Below, one piece after another: positions 43,359 through 51,679 of a stretch of DNA of 62,028 bases; the first letter of the stretch is position 1; every line of letters begins with the position of its first letter. The notes below the pieces were generated by a model. That model had not been told where the DNA came from and did not search any database. It worked only from the letters and a program-made list of their open reading frames with translations. The stretch lies in assembly GCA_900199555.1 (NCBI GenBank), contig FZQZ01000015.1:1-62028 (forward strand), in the 5' to 3' direction. A program made the translations under genes and the position numbers. Source of the DNA: Prevotellaceae bacterium MN60. GTDB lineage: Bacteria > Bacteroidota > Bacteroidia > Bacteroidales > Bacteroidaceae.

Positions 43359-44228
43359 TCACTCTTTCACGTTCAGCTTCAACGAGTCGCGAGCAGACTG
43401 CATCAGTCGCATACGTGTAGCAATCGAACGGTCGCTGATAATCACCACATCACGCAGGTTGCCAAAATCGGTGGTTAGACGAACCTTTAGCTTATACGAC
43501 AAACCATCGCGCGAGTTGTAAACCTCTACAATCTGACCTACCAGCACTCCCGGAGGGAAGATGCTGGAGTAACCATTCGTCTCCACCCAGTCGCCACGCT
43601 TGAATCGAGCATGGCGAGGGATGTCCTCGACATAGGCATAGGCTGCATCCTCGCCATACCAGCGTAATACACCAAAGTAGCCATAGCCACGAATGGCACA
43701 ACTGATACGCGACGAGTGGCTATTGAGCACGGGGATGACAATCGTATAGTGGTCGGAAACGAGATAGGTAACACCTACCACACCACGGCCACATGCCACA
43801 CCCATGCCAACTTCCACACCATCGGCCTTACCCTTGTCGATGGTCATTAGGTTATCATTCTTATCTAACTCATTGCTCACCACCTTGGCAGGAATGAGTT
43901 GATAGCGACTTAAAGAGTCGAGTCCTTTGCGCTCCTGCTGGTCTTCCTCCTCCGTTGCCTCCGCATAGAGACGACGCAACTGTGTCACCTGACGCTCCAA
44001 GTAATAGTTACGTAGCGTCAAATCCTCATTCACTTTTGTCAATGAGAAATACGATTCCACAGCCGAACTCCACGCATACACCTTGCCAGCCATAGCATTG
44101 GCTGACGAGAACCATACGCTACCTTGATAGCCATTATAGCTGAACAACAAGGCCAGACTAATAGCCTCCAGGATAACAAAAAGGAACCAGTGATGGTGGC
44201 GTTCAAGAAACTCCAGCAGGTTATGCAC
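43359..44228 (-). CDS. mreC: rod-shape determining protein MreC
   Basis: A 289-residue protein with one N-terminal membrane helix (about 14-33), a coiled coil (KVNEDLTLRNYYLERQVTQLRRLYAE, about 65-95) and the double beta-barrel MreC core (VGMGVACGRGVVGVTYLVSDHY, then RFKRGDWVETNGYSSIFPPGVLVG). It links MreB to the wall-synthesis enzymes. Spaced 63 bp from mreB by a repeat-type spacer. Confidence 0.93.
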   Translation of the reverse strand: MHNLLEFLERHHHWFLFVILEAISLALLFSYNGYQGSVWFSSANAMAGKVYAWSSAVESYFSLTKVNEDLTLRNYYLERQVTQLRRLYAEATEEEDQQERKGLDSLSRYQLIPAKVVSNELDKNDNLMTIDKGKADGVEVGMGVACGRGVVGVTYLVSDHYTIVIPVLNSHSSRISCAIRGYGYFGVLRWYGEDAAYAYVEDIPRHARFKRGDWVETNGYSSIFPPGVLVGQIVEVYNSRDGLSYKLKVRLTTDFGNLRDVVIISDRSIATRMRLMQSARDSLKLNVKE

Positions 44229-44291
44229 GATTATCCCCTATCTTTTATCTGTTATCTATTCACTCTTCACTATTCTCTAGCGAAGTGTTCT

Positions 44292-45314
44292 TTATCTCAT
44301 CAAGAATGAGAAGCGATCCACATTCTTCAGGGCGATACCTGCACCCTTAGCAACAGAGTGCAATGGATCCTCTGCGATATGGAAGGGGATATTAATCTTA
44401 GCTTCCAGACGACGATCCAAACCACGCAGCAATGCACCGCCACCTGCCAACCAGATACCGTTCTTTACGATGTCGGCATACAGTTCGGGAGGAGTGTTCT
44501 CCAATGCAGAGAGCACAGCGTTCTCAATCTTTGCAACCGTCTTATCCAAGCAGTGAGCAATCTCCTGATAGCATACGGGAACCTCCATAGGCAGGGCAGT
44601 GATACGGTTAGGACCGTGTACTACATAATCCTCAGGAGCCTCGTCGCCAAGGTCTGTCAGAGCAGAACCTACAGCAATCTTGATGCGCTCAGCCATACGC
44701 TCTGAAACCTTCACGTTGTGTTGGCGAGACATATATTCCTGGATGTCGGCTGTCAGATCGTCACCAGCGGTACGGATAGAGTTGTTAGATACGATACCAC
44801 CCAATGAGATAACAGCAATCTCGGTAGAACCACCACCGATATCAACAATCATGTTGCCCTCGGGAGCCTCTACGTCGATACCAATACCAATAGCAGCAGC
44901 CATTGGCTCAAAAATCAGATATACATCACGACCATCAGCATGTTCTGCACTGTCACGTACAGCACGCAGCTCAACCTCAGTAGAACCAGAGGGCACACCA
45001 ATAACCATACGAAGTGATGGAGAGAACAGACGGCTACCAGTATGTACCATCTTAATCAGTCCACGCATCATCTGCTCACAAGCAGAGAAGTCAGCAATCA
45101 CACCATCGCGCAGAGGGCGTACGGTACGAATGTTGTCATGTGTCTTTTCATACATCATCTTAGCCTGCGAACCTACGGCAATCATCTTGTCGGTGTGGCG
45201 GTCGAGGGCTACTACTGACGGCTCGTCAACCACAATCTTATCATCACTGATAATGATAGTGTTAGCCGTTCCAAGGTCCATAGCAATCTCCTGGACAAAA
45301 CTAAAAAATCCCAT
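44292..45314 (-). CDS. mreB: rod-shape determining actin-like protein MreB
   Basis: A 340-residue bacterial actin. Phosphate-1 motif IAMDLGTANTIII at 10-22; phosphate-2 motif MIVDIGGGSTEIAVISLGG; adenosine motif IWLAGGGALLRGL near the C-terminus. It forms membrane filaments that direct wall growth. It lies 26 bp after the purH-like gene in the same direction. Confidence 0.97.
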   Translation of the reverse strand: MGFFSFVQEIAMDLGTANTIIISDDKIVVDEPSVVALDRHTDKMIAVGSQAKMMYEKTHDNIRTVRPLRDGVIADFSACEQMMRGLIKMVHTGSRLFSPSLRMVIGVPSGSTEVELRAVRDSAEHADGRDVYLIFEPMAAAIGIGIDVEAPEGNMIVDIGGGSTEIAVISLGGIVSNNSIRTAGDDLTADIQEYMSRQHNVKVSERMAERIKIAVGSALTDLGDEAPEDYVVHGPNRITALPMEVPVCYQEIAHCLDKTVAKIENAVLSALENTPPELYADIVKNGIWLAGGGALLRGLDRRLEAKINIPFHIAEDPLHSVAKGAGIALKNVDRFSFLMR

Positions 45315-45340
45315 ATTTAATCTATTTACAATTTATCTTT

Positions 45341-45934
45341 TTACTTTTCAAACCAGCTGTGAATAGCTGTGTCGTAGTGTGAGCTGACACCAAAAGCACG
45401 AGTAGCGAACATACGGCGCTGCTCCTTAGTTGTCTCTGCACCCTGCTTGTTCAGGATATCCAGCAATACAGCGTATTCAGCCTTCGAGGGAACGATAACT
45501 ACATCGTTGAAGTTCTTAGCTCCGGCACGAATCAGTGAGATACCACCGATATCAATCTTCTCGATGATGTCTGCCTCAGAAGCACCACTAGCTACAGTCT
45601 GCTCAAAGGGATACAAGTCGACGATAACGAGGTCGATCTCGGGAATCTCATACTGAGCCATCTGCTCACGGTCGCCCTCATTGTCACGGCGTCCCAAGAT
45701 ACCTCCGAATACTTTGGGATGCAGTGTCTTTACACGACCACCGAGGATAGAAGGATACGTTGTTACGTTCTCTACCTTCTCGCAAGCATAACCCAAGCTC
45801 TCAATGAAAGTCTGTGTGCCACCAGTAGACAGGAACTTAACGCCCTCGTCATTCAACTTCTTCAACAACTCTTCCAGCCCATCCTTGTGGAATACAGAGA
45901 TGAGCGCTGTCTTAATCTTTTTTGTGTCTGCCAT
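45341..45934 (-). CDS. purH: IMP cyclohydrolase domain only (purH N-terminal half)
   Basis: A 197-residue protein equal to the N-terminal, MGS-like cyclohydrolase domain of PurH, which closes FAICAR to IMP. FLSTGGTQTFIESLG, TTYPSILGGRVKTLHPK and EADIIEKIDIGGISLIRAGAKN are the conserved motifs. The standard bifunctional protein has about 500 residues; here the AICAR transformylase half is absent. The gene stops cleanly after HYDTAIHSWFEK and no remnant of the second half lies before mreB. It may work with a separately encoded transformylase, or be a truncated copy. A -7 box TAATTTTG (45991-45984, minus) probably starts the whole cell-shape operon. Confidence 0.88.
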   Translation of the reverse strand: MADTKKIKTALISVFHKDGLEELLKKLNDEGVKFLSTGGTQTFIESLGYACEKVENVTTYPSILGGRVKTLHPKVFGGILGRRDNEGDREQMAQYEIPEIDLVIVDLYPFEQTVASGASEADIIEKIDIGGISLIRAGAKNFNDVVIVPSKAEYAVLLDILNKQGAETTKEQRRMFATRAFGVSSHYDTAIHSWFEK

Positions 45935-46130
45935 AAAATGTATAACGTTATATCTTTTGAGGTCTGTTCTTTCAAATCGCCTGCAAAATTACAAAAAAGA
46001 GTGCATACCACCCAACGTTTACAGAAAAATTTTCATGCGCGCATAAATAATAGTAGAAAAATGGGCTATCTATTGTGCTCGCTTTTGGAAGATAATTCAT
46101 CATTTATTCGTTTATTCCAAGAAAAGGTTG

Positions 46131-46138
46131 TACCTTTG
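46131..46138 (+). promoter_or_regulatory. -7 box for the FadL-like gene
   Basis: TACCTTTG, 31 bp before the ATG at 46170; it excludes the in-frame ATG at 46128. The -33 element is not clear. Confidence 0.6.
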
Positions 46139-46169
46139 CATCCCGAAATTTCAAACAATAAATGTAGTA

Positions 46170-47561
46170 ATGAGAAAAAGAATCATTTTAATGGCTGCGA
46201 CAGCCATGCTCGCCACCACCTCTTGGGCTGGTGGACTGATGACAAACACAAACTATCACATTGCTTTTGACCGAATGATGGCACGCGGTACCTCTTTCGA
46301 CATCGATGCAGCATTCTCTAACCCTGCCGGTTTGGCATGGGGACACGAAGGCTGGCAGTTATCACTTAATTTTCAGAAGCCTTGGCAGGATCGTGATATC
46401 CAGTGGACAGCTGACAACTATCTGGCATATCCAGCTTTGGGTTATGCGGGTGTCAATATCGACCAGAAGTTCCCTGGAAAGGCCTCTGCACCTATCGTTC
46501 CCGCTCTGTTTGCTTCCTATAAGCAAAATAACTGGGCTGTTAGTGCTATGATTGGTATCGTAGGTAGCGGCGGTTTTGTGAAATACGACGATGGTATACC
46601 TATGTTTAATGCGCTCGTAATGGCTAAGCTGTTCTCAGCAGGTTTAACCCCCGAAAAGTATGGTATCGACTCTGAGATGAAGGGTAAGCAGTATATCTAT
46701 GGTGGACAGCTGAACTTTACTTATAAGCTGACAGATAACTTTGCTGTTGCTGTTGGCTTGCGTGCCAACTACTACGATGGATATAATCGTGGTCATGTAA
46801 CAGCAACAACCGTCCCAGCTTTGGGTGGCCAGAATCTTATCGACCTGCAACTCGACTGCTTGCAGAAGGGTTGGGGCTTCACTCCAGTTATTAGTTTCGA
46901 CTATCACGAAGGTCCATTGACAGTAGCTGCTCGCTATGAGTTCCGTACAAAGATTAATACGGAGAACGATACTAAGATGCTGAATGCAACCATCAAGAAT
47001 ACAGACCCTGCTACAGGTGCAGCTGTTCCTTATATCACTGGTGCTACTGCTTTGGCACAGTTCGGCGACAAGGTGGCTGCTTATGAGGATGGTGCTACAA
47101 CGCGCTACGATATGCCTGCTTTGTTCTCTGTTGCTGTTGGTTATGAGTTTACAGACCAGTTACGTGCCACTGTAGAGTATCATAACTTTGATGATAAGCA
47201 TGCCAAGATGGCTGGCGATCGTCAGAAGGAGCTGACTCATGGTACTCACGAATATCTGCTGGGTGTAGAATACGACATCAACAATAAGTTCACCGTAAGC
47301 TGTGGTGGACAGCGTACCGACTATGGTTTGGACGATGACTATCAGCAGAATACCTCTTTTGCCTGCGACAGCTGGTCGGTAGGTTTGGGTGGAGCATGGA
47401 ACATCAACAAGAAGATACGCCTCAACGCTGGTTACTTCATCACCATCTATAGCGACTACAAGAAAGAGTCTTCAGCTTATCAGGGCACTCCCTGGCCAGC
47501 CACAGAGACCTACTCTCGCACCAATAATGTAATCGGTTTGGGTATCGACTACAAGTTCTAG
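46170..47561 (+). CDS. OmpP1/FadL/TodX-family outer membrane channel
   Basis: A 463-residue outer membrane protein. Signal peptide MRKRIILMAATAMLATTSWA. The N-terminal hatch region has the FadL pattern AFDIDAAF-like (GTSFDIDAAFSNPAGLAWG). Beta strands follow throughout, ending in NNVIGLGIDYKF with a C-terminal aromatic residue, the outer-membrane insertion signal. FadL proteins carry long-chain fatty acids and other hydrophobic compounds. It stands alone between its -7 box at 46131 and the terminator at 47589. Confidence 0.9.
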   Translation: MRKRIILMAATAMLATTSWAGGLMTNTNYHIAFDRMMARGTSFDIDAAFSNPAGLAWGHEGWQLSLNFQKPWQDRDIQWTADNYLAYPALGYAGVNIDQKFPGKASAPIVPALFASYKQNNWAVSAMIGIVGSGGFVKYDDGIPMFNALVMAKLFSAGLTPEKYGIDSEMKGKQYIYGGQLNFTYKLTDNFAVAVGLRANYYDGYNRGHVTATTVPALGGQNLIDLQLDCLQKGWGFTPVISFDYHEGPLTVAARYEFRTKINTENDTKMLNATIKNTDPATGAAVPYITGATALAQFGDKVAAYEDGATTRYDMPALFSVAVGYEFTDQLRATVEYHNFDDKHAKMAGDRQKELTHGTHEYLLGVEYDINNKFTVSCGGQRTDYGLDDDYQQNTSFACDSWSVGLGGAWNINKKIRLNAGYFITIYSDYKKESSAYQGTPWPATETYSRTNNVIGLGIDYKF

Positions 47562-47588
47562 TTTGCAGTCTCCACATATATAAATAGA

Positions 47589-47625
47589 GAACAGCTAAGC
47601 CGCAACTGGCTTAGCTGTTCTTTTT
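47589..47625 (+). terminator. terminator of the FadL-like gene
   Basis: GAACAGCTAAGCC (47589-47601) pairs with GGCTTAGCTGTTC (47608-47620), 6-nt loop, followed by TTTTT. Confidence 0.88.
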
Positions 47626-47671
47626 AATTATAACACGCAATACTGCATGCGTATTAACGTGTCTTGACTGT

Positions 47672-47854
47672 TTAGAAGTCGAGAGCAACGTCTTCGATAT
47701 CCAGATCACGACTACTGAACTCGCCATCGAACTCATCGTCAGTAGGAATGACGGAAAGGTTGTCATCCAATACATCAAGTTTTGAAGCCATTAGCAATGA
47801 GTTCGTATTACAGACAAATACTGCCGTCTCAGGTGAAATATATTTCTTTTTCAT
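47672..47854 (-). CDS. small acidic peptide, MKKKYIxP type
   Basis: A 60-residue peptide; an ATG 5 codons upstream (47869) is possible. The start MKKKYISPETAVFVCNTNSL resembles a widespread group of small Bacteroidales peptides that open with MKKxYxxP and often lie beside secreted-protein genes; none has a firm function. There is no typical signal peptide. The second half is strongly acidic (DVLDDNLSVIPTDDEFDGEF...DLDIEDVALDF). It is the last gene of the leftward secreted-protein operon, close behind the 1256-residue gene. Precursor peptide or small secreted protein are both possible. Confidence 0.65.
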   Translation of the reverse strand: MKKKYISPETAVFVCNTNSLLMASKLDVLDDNLSVIPTDDEFDGEFSSRDLDIEDVALDF

Positions 47855-47878
47855 ATTATTTATTGTCATAGTTGCTTT

Positions 47879-50800
47879 TTATTTAACATTCACCTTCTTG
47901 CCATTGATGATGTAGAGGCCCTTATGGGCTTTCTCCACACGCTGCCCATTTAGGTTATATACATTACCATCGTTGTTCAACTCCTTAGCATCAAGGATTG
48001 TTGTGATGCCAGTAGCCTCATCGTAGATGGCAAGACGGGCATCTGCTAAGTTTCCTTCAAAATAAGCACGGAAGCCCTTTAGCGTTGCTAAATCGCCTGC
48101 CTTCTGAATCTTACCAGTAGAGGTCACACCGTACTTACCCACCAATGAGCCGGCAGTCATCGGAGCGAAGGTGCCTTGGAATGTAATGCCAGAATGGATA
48201 TCGCTTTTTGCTGTGGATGTGAAATTGACGTAGCTTACAATGTAACCTGGTGCTGCAATTTCAGGCACATTAGCACAATAGACGATGTAAGGATAACCAG
48301 CAGCGAACTTTGTTGCCTTATTAAAAGATAATTCGCCACCACTATATCCATTAAATTCGTAAGCTTTCCAGCCTTCACCGAAGAGAGCTGTTAAGTCATC
48401 GCTGGTCAATGCGAACGGCAGACAGATGGTATTCCATCCCTGCTTGGCGGTATACTTCACAACCACCTTGTCCTGATAGCCAGAAGGCATATCTGCAGGA
48501 GCTGTTGTCTCATCAAGCACGATGGCAGCCTTGGTGGTTATGGCCACCACGTCGGTTGTCAACTCAATGTTAGCGTTGGAAACTACGATATAGGCATTGC
48601 CCTCTATAATGTCGTCGAAGCGAACAGGAATTTCAAACTTCATCTCGCTGCCAGCGGGAACAGTCTCTGTAACACTCTCACCATACTGAGTGCCGTCGAC
48701 ATAGAACTTGGCTGTCATCTCCTCGTCCTTACCTACCAGTTCCTTTACGGAGACGCTCACCTGATGGTTGGCATACTGTGTGAAGGTCGTGCGGATGGTC
48801 TTGTTAGTGATGGTAGCATCATGTTCCTTCAATGCCAACTTGAACCCATTAAAGTTGTCAACACCATTGCCAGTATAAGAAGAGGTGAAACGCAGATAAT
48901 AGTAGCCATCGGCAGGAGCTGTGAACTGCATGTCGAGCTTGCAACCTCTAGTTGTAAGATCGTTCTCCTCCGGGCGATAGTAACCCTTATAACCAGAAGC
49001 GGTGCTTGCGATAAGCCCGTCAATGGTAACCACGTTCCATGTCGCCCTTTCATCGTCAGAATACTCTACCAGAAAACCTTCGTCGCTCCAGTCGCAGTAA
49101 GCCTCCCACGTCAGCACGTCATTAGCTTTGGCTTGTAGACGTGGAGTAACTAACGTAGCACCCTTATCGGAAGAAACAGCCAGGTTAGAGGTATTCGGGT
49201 TTGTCGTGTATGATTTCTTGGCAACAGAGAATTTATCAGCAACCCATCCAGTTGGGAATACCGTAACATCATTGAAGTCCACATCCCAAGCATTTGGATC
49301 CATAGCCTTAGCTGTAGCTGCGATGTTATAGGCAAGAGCCTCGTTGTAGGTAGGAGTTACGGTGACGTTTGCCGACTTGTTGCCATAACTGCCTTCGATG
49401 TAGTTAAAGGTGATGGTGAAGTCTGCAGTTTCACCACTAGCAATGTTAAGCTGTGCAGGAGCTACGCTAAAGTCTGTCGCATTGTCGGAAGCAATGTTCA
49501 CTGTCAGTGTACCTGTACCAGCATTTTTTACGGTGTAGGTCTTGCTATCGCTTGCTATCTTCTTGCCAAAAGCAGCAATTCCTGTTGTCACCATCTCGAA
49601 TACAGGGGCATTCTGATTAAGGTGGAAACCGTTGACAGTACCAATACTGGTATCATCTCCATCAAAGCGGAATTTATAACTACCAGCCTCAAGACCGTCT
49701 ATGAAGAACACCTGATAGTTATCGGTCAGTTCTGAGTTGGGAATCGTCTTCAGTGTTGTAAATTCGCCACCATCTTTAGAGTAGAATATAGGTAATGTAC
49801 AACTGTTAGTTTTGTTCCTCTTTACTTCAATAGCCATTTTCTCACCTGTAGCAACTGTCAGAGAGGGAGTAATGAGCTGATATTTTGTGCTTTTGTAAGC
49901 ACCCATAGCCGCCCCATTGCTAAATGTCCAACCAGTAGTTGTCCATCCGTCGGGCAGTGCATTGCCGTCGAAGGTCTCGGTGAACAGGTCATCGTCCATT
50001 ACATATCCGCTGACGTTGAAGGTTACGGTCTCCTGCTCAGGAGCAGTAATAGTGATTACACCGCTGTGGCTACCCTTTGTAGTGGCAGACATGGTAACGG
50101 TGACGGTAGCTGTCTCGCCTACGCCTATGGTAGCATAGTTGCCAGAGATAGTGAAGTTAGCATCGCTTGAAGTAACCTGAACGCCTGTCAGTTCTGACTT
50201 TCCTGTATTAGCAATTGTAAATGTTGTTGGAGTGTCTGCACTAATCATTCCAAACACATGGTCGCTGGCTGTCACCTTCATCACGGGAGCCTGCGACAGT
50301 TCACCACCATAGATGTCATCGATACCCACACCCGCTACCACAAAACGAATCTGCGTGGCGGTGGCAGGAAGAGTGACCTCCTTTGTCTGCCAGTCAGTTG
50401 TGAATGCAGCATCTTCAAATGCACCTTCTGGAGTATCTGTCCAAGTTGTTCCGTTTGAGGTATATTGTACGAGGATGTAAGCGGGATATGAGGTAGAAGT
50501 TGGCTCTTTCTTCATTTTAAATAGGACTTTCTCATTCTCTGTGAAATTCATTAAAGGAGAAATGAGTGAATGCTTATAAGAGTCCATACTCCATGAAGAG
50601 GATTGCTTATACCACGCATAACCTTTAGAGAAGTCCCATGTGTAAGTTGAAGCATAGGTACCTGTAGTATAACTACCGATACCTGCTGTTGTCCATCCCT
50701 CAGGAAGTGCATTGTCATTGAAGTCGACAAACATCTTGTTCGGGTCTTTGATGGTGCAGCTCAGATTGAGAGTAATGGCATCTACTCCTGTTGCTGTCGG

Positions 50801-51649
50801 GGTGATGGTAATCGTACCGGTAGCTGTTGCGTCGGGTACAGTGATAGTCACTACTTGCTCGCCCTTAGCGGCGATAGTGGCAGAAGTTATGTCTGCAGTA
50901 AAGCCACCGGTGGTTGCGATATTTACTGTGATATCCTCTGTGCCTGGGTTTGCCAAAGTGATGACTCTGGTGGCACCAGGGTTCACCATGCCGAAAGCAC
51001 AACTCTCGCCATCCTTATAATCTTTCACCCTCAGGGCTGGGCCTACGGCGGAAGGCTCATAAGTGAAGGTCGTCTTAGGGATAAAAGCTCTACCTGTAGC
51101 AGAGATGCCACTAAGAGACGAAGAGTTATAACCACTTACAGCAGAATTATAGCCTTGCCCCACTCCATAAAAAGAAGCACTTTTAAAATTTCCTTTTACT
51201 ATCTGATAAACACCTACAAGAAGGTTCCCGCCGTTGTAAGAGTAATTCTCACTAAAGTTAATTGCCATCTCGGAAGAGGTACCATCTAATTCACCCTCAT
51301 AAACAATGGTAGCACCTTCTGTTCCTAGAAAATCGCTCATGATGGTATTATCCACTTCCTTTATGAATACTTGGAAAGTACCAGACCACTTTGCTGCGGC
51401 TTTATTTTTCAGATAGAATGTCATCGCTGAAATAGTACTTCCATCCATAGCTATTACATCAGCAGCAGGTATTACAAACTCACATTTCAGATAAGCATCA
51501 GCCCAGTTCCCATAAACAGGGACATATTCGCTTGAGTTAGTTCCGTCATACACAGTCAACTCATCAGCCCATGTGGGGTTTGCCCCCATCAGCAGGGTGA
51601 AAAGAACTAAGAGAAGTTTGCTCTTCGTTAAACTAAAAGATTGTTTCAT
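47879..51649 (-). CDS. large secreted protein with repeated choice-of-anchor J and Ig-like domains
   Basis: A 1256-residue secreted protein with signal peptide to about residue 28 (MGANPTWAD). At least three jelly-roll domains open with FVDFNDNALPEGWTT, FTETFDGNALPDGWTT and WDVDFNDVTVFPTGW. Between them lie Ig-like domains of the type FGMISADTPTTFTIANTG...VGETATVTVTM. The tail VYNLNGQRVEKAHKGLYIINGKKVNVK is the shared C-terminal signal. It is probably exported to the surface or medium and may bind protein or glycan. It lies 30 bp behind the 1102-residue gene, within one operon. Confidence 0.8.
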   Translation of the reverse strand: MKQSFSLTKSKLLLVLFTLLMGANPTWADELTVYDGTNSSEYVPVYGNWADAYLKCEFVIPAADVIAMDGSTISAMTFYLKNKAAAKWSGTFQVFIKEVDNTIMSDFLGTEGATIVYEGELDGTSSEMAINFSENYSYNGGNLLVGVYQIVKGNFKSASFYGVGQGYNSAVSGYNSSSLSGISATGRAFIPKTTFTYEPSAVGPALRVKDYKDGESCAFGMVNPGATRVITLANPGTEDITVNIATTGGFTADITSATIAAKGEQVVTITVPDATATGTITITPTATGVDAITLNLSCTIKDPNKMFVDFNDNALPEGWTTAGIGSYTTGTYASTYTWDFSKGYAWYKQSSSWSMDSYKHSLISPLMNFTENEKVLFKMKKEPTSTSYPAYILVQYTSNGTTWTDTPEGAFEDAAFTTDWQTKEVTLPATATQIRFVVAGVGIDDIYGGELSQAPVMKVTASDHVFGMISADTPTTFTIANTGKSELTGVQVTSSDANFTISGNYATIGVGETATVTVTMSATTKGSHSGVITITAPEQETVTFNVSGYVMDDDLFTETFDGNALPDGWTTTGWTFSNGAAMGAYKSTKYQLITPSLTVATGEKMAIEVKRNKTNSCTLPIFYSKDGGEFTTLKTIPNSELTDNYQVFFIDGLEAGSYKFRFDGDDTSIGTVNGFHLNQNAPVFEMVTTGIAAFGKKIASDSKTYTVKNAGTGTLTVNIASDNATDFSVAPAQLNIASGETADFTITFNYIEGSYGNKSANVTVTPTYNEALAYNIAATAKAMDPNAWDVDFNDVTVFPTGWVADKFSVAKKSYTTNPNTSNLAVSSDKGATLVTPRLQAKANDVLTWEAYCDWSDEGFLVEYSDDERATWNVVTIDGLIASTASGYKGYYRPEENDLTTRGCKLDMQFTAPADGYYYLRFTSSYTGNGVDNFNGFKLALKEHDATITNKTIRTTFTQYANHQVSVSVKELVGKDEEMTAKFYVDGTQYGESVTETVPAGSEMKFEIPVRFDDIIEGNAYIVVSNANIELTTDVVAITTKAAIVLDETTAPADMPSGYQDKVVVKYTAKQGWNTICLPFALTSDDLTALFGEGWKAYEFNGYSGGELSFNKATKFAAGYPYIVYCANVPEIAAPGYIVSYVNFTSTAKSDIHSGITFQGTFAPMTAGSLVGKYGVTSTGKIQKAGDLATLKGFRAYFEGNLADARLAIYDEATGITTILDAKELNNDGNVYNLNGQRVEKAHKGLYIINGKKVNVK

Positions 51650-51679
51650 AAGTATTTAAATCTTAAATAGTATGTATGT

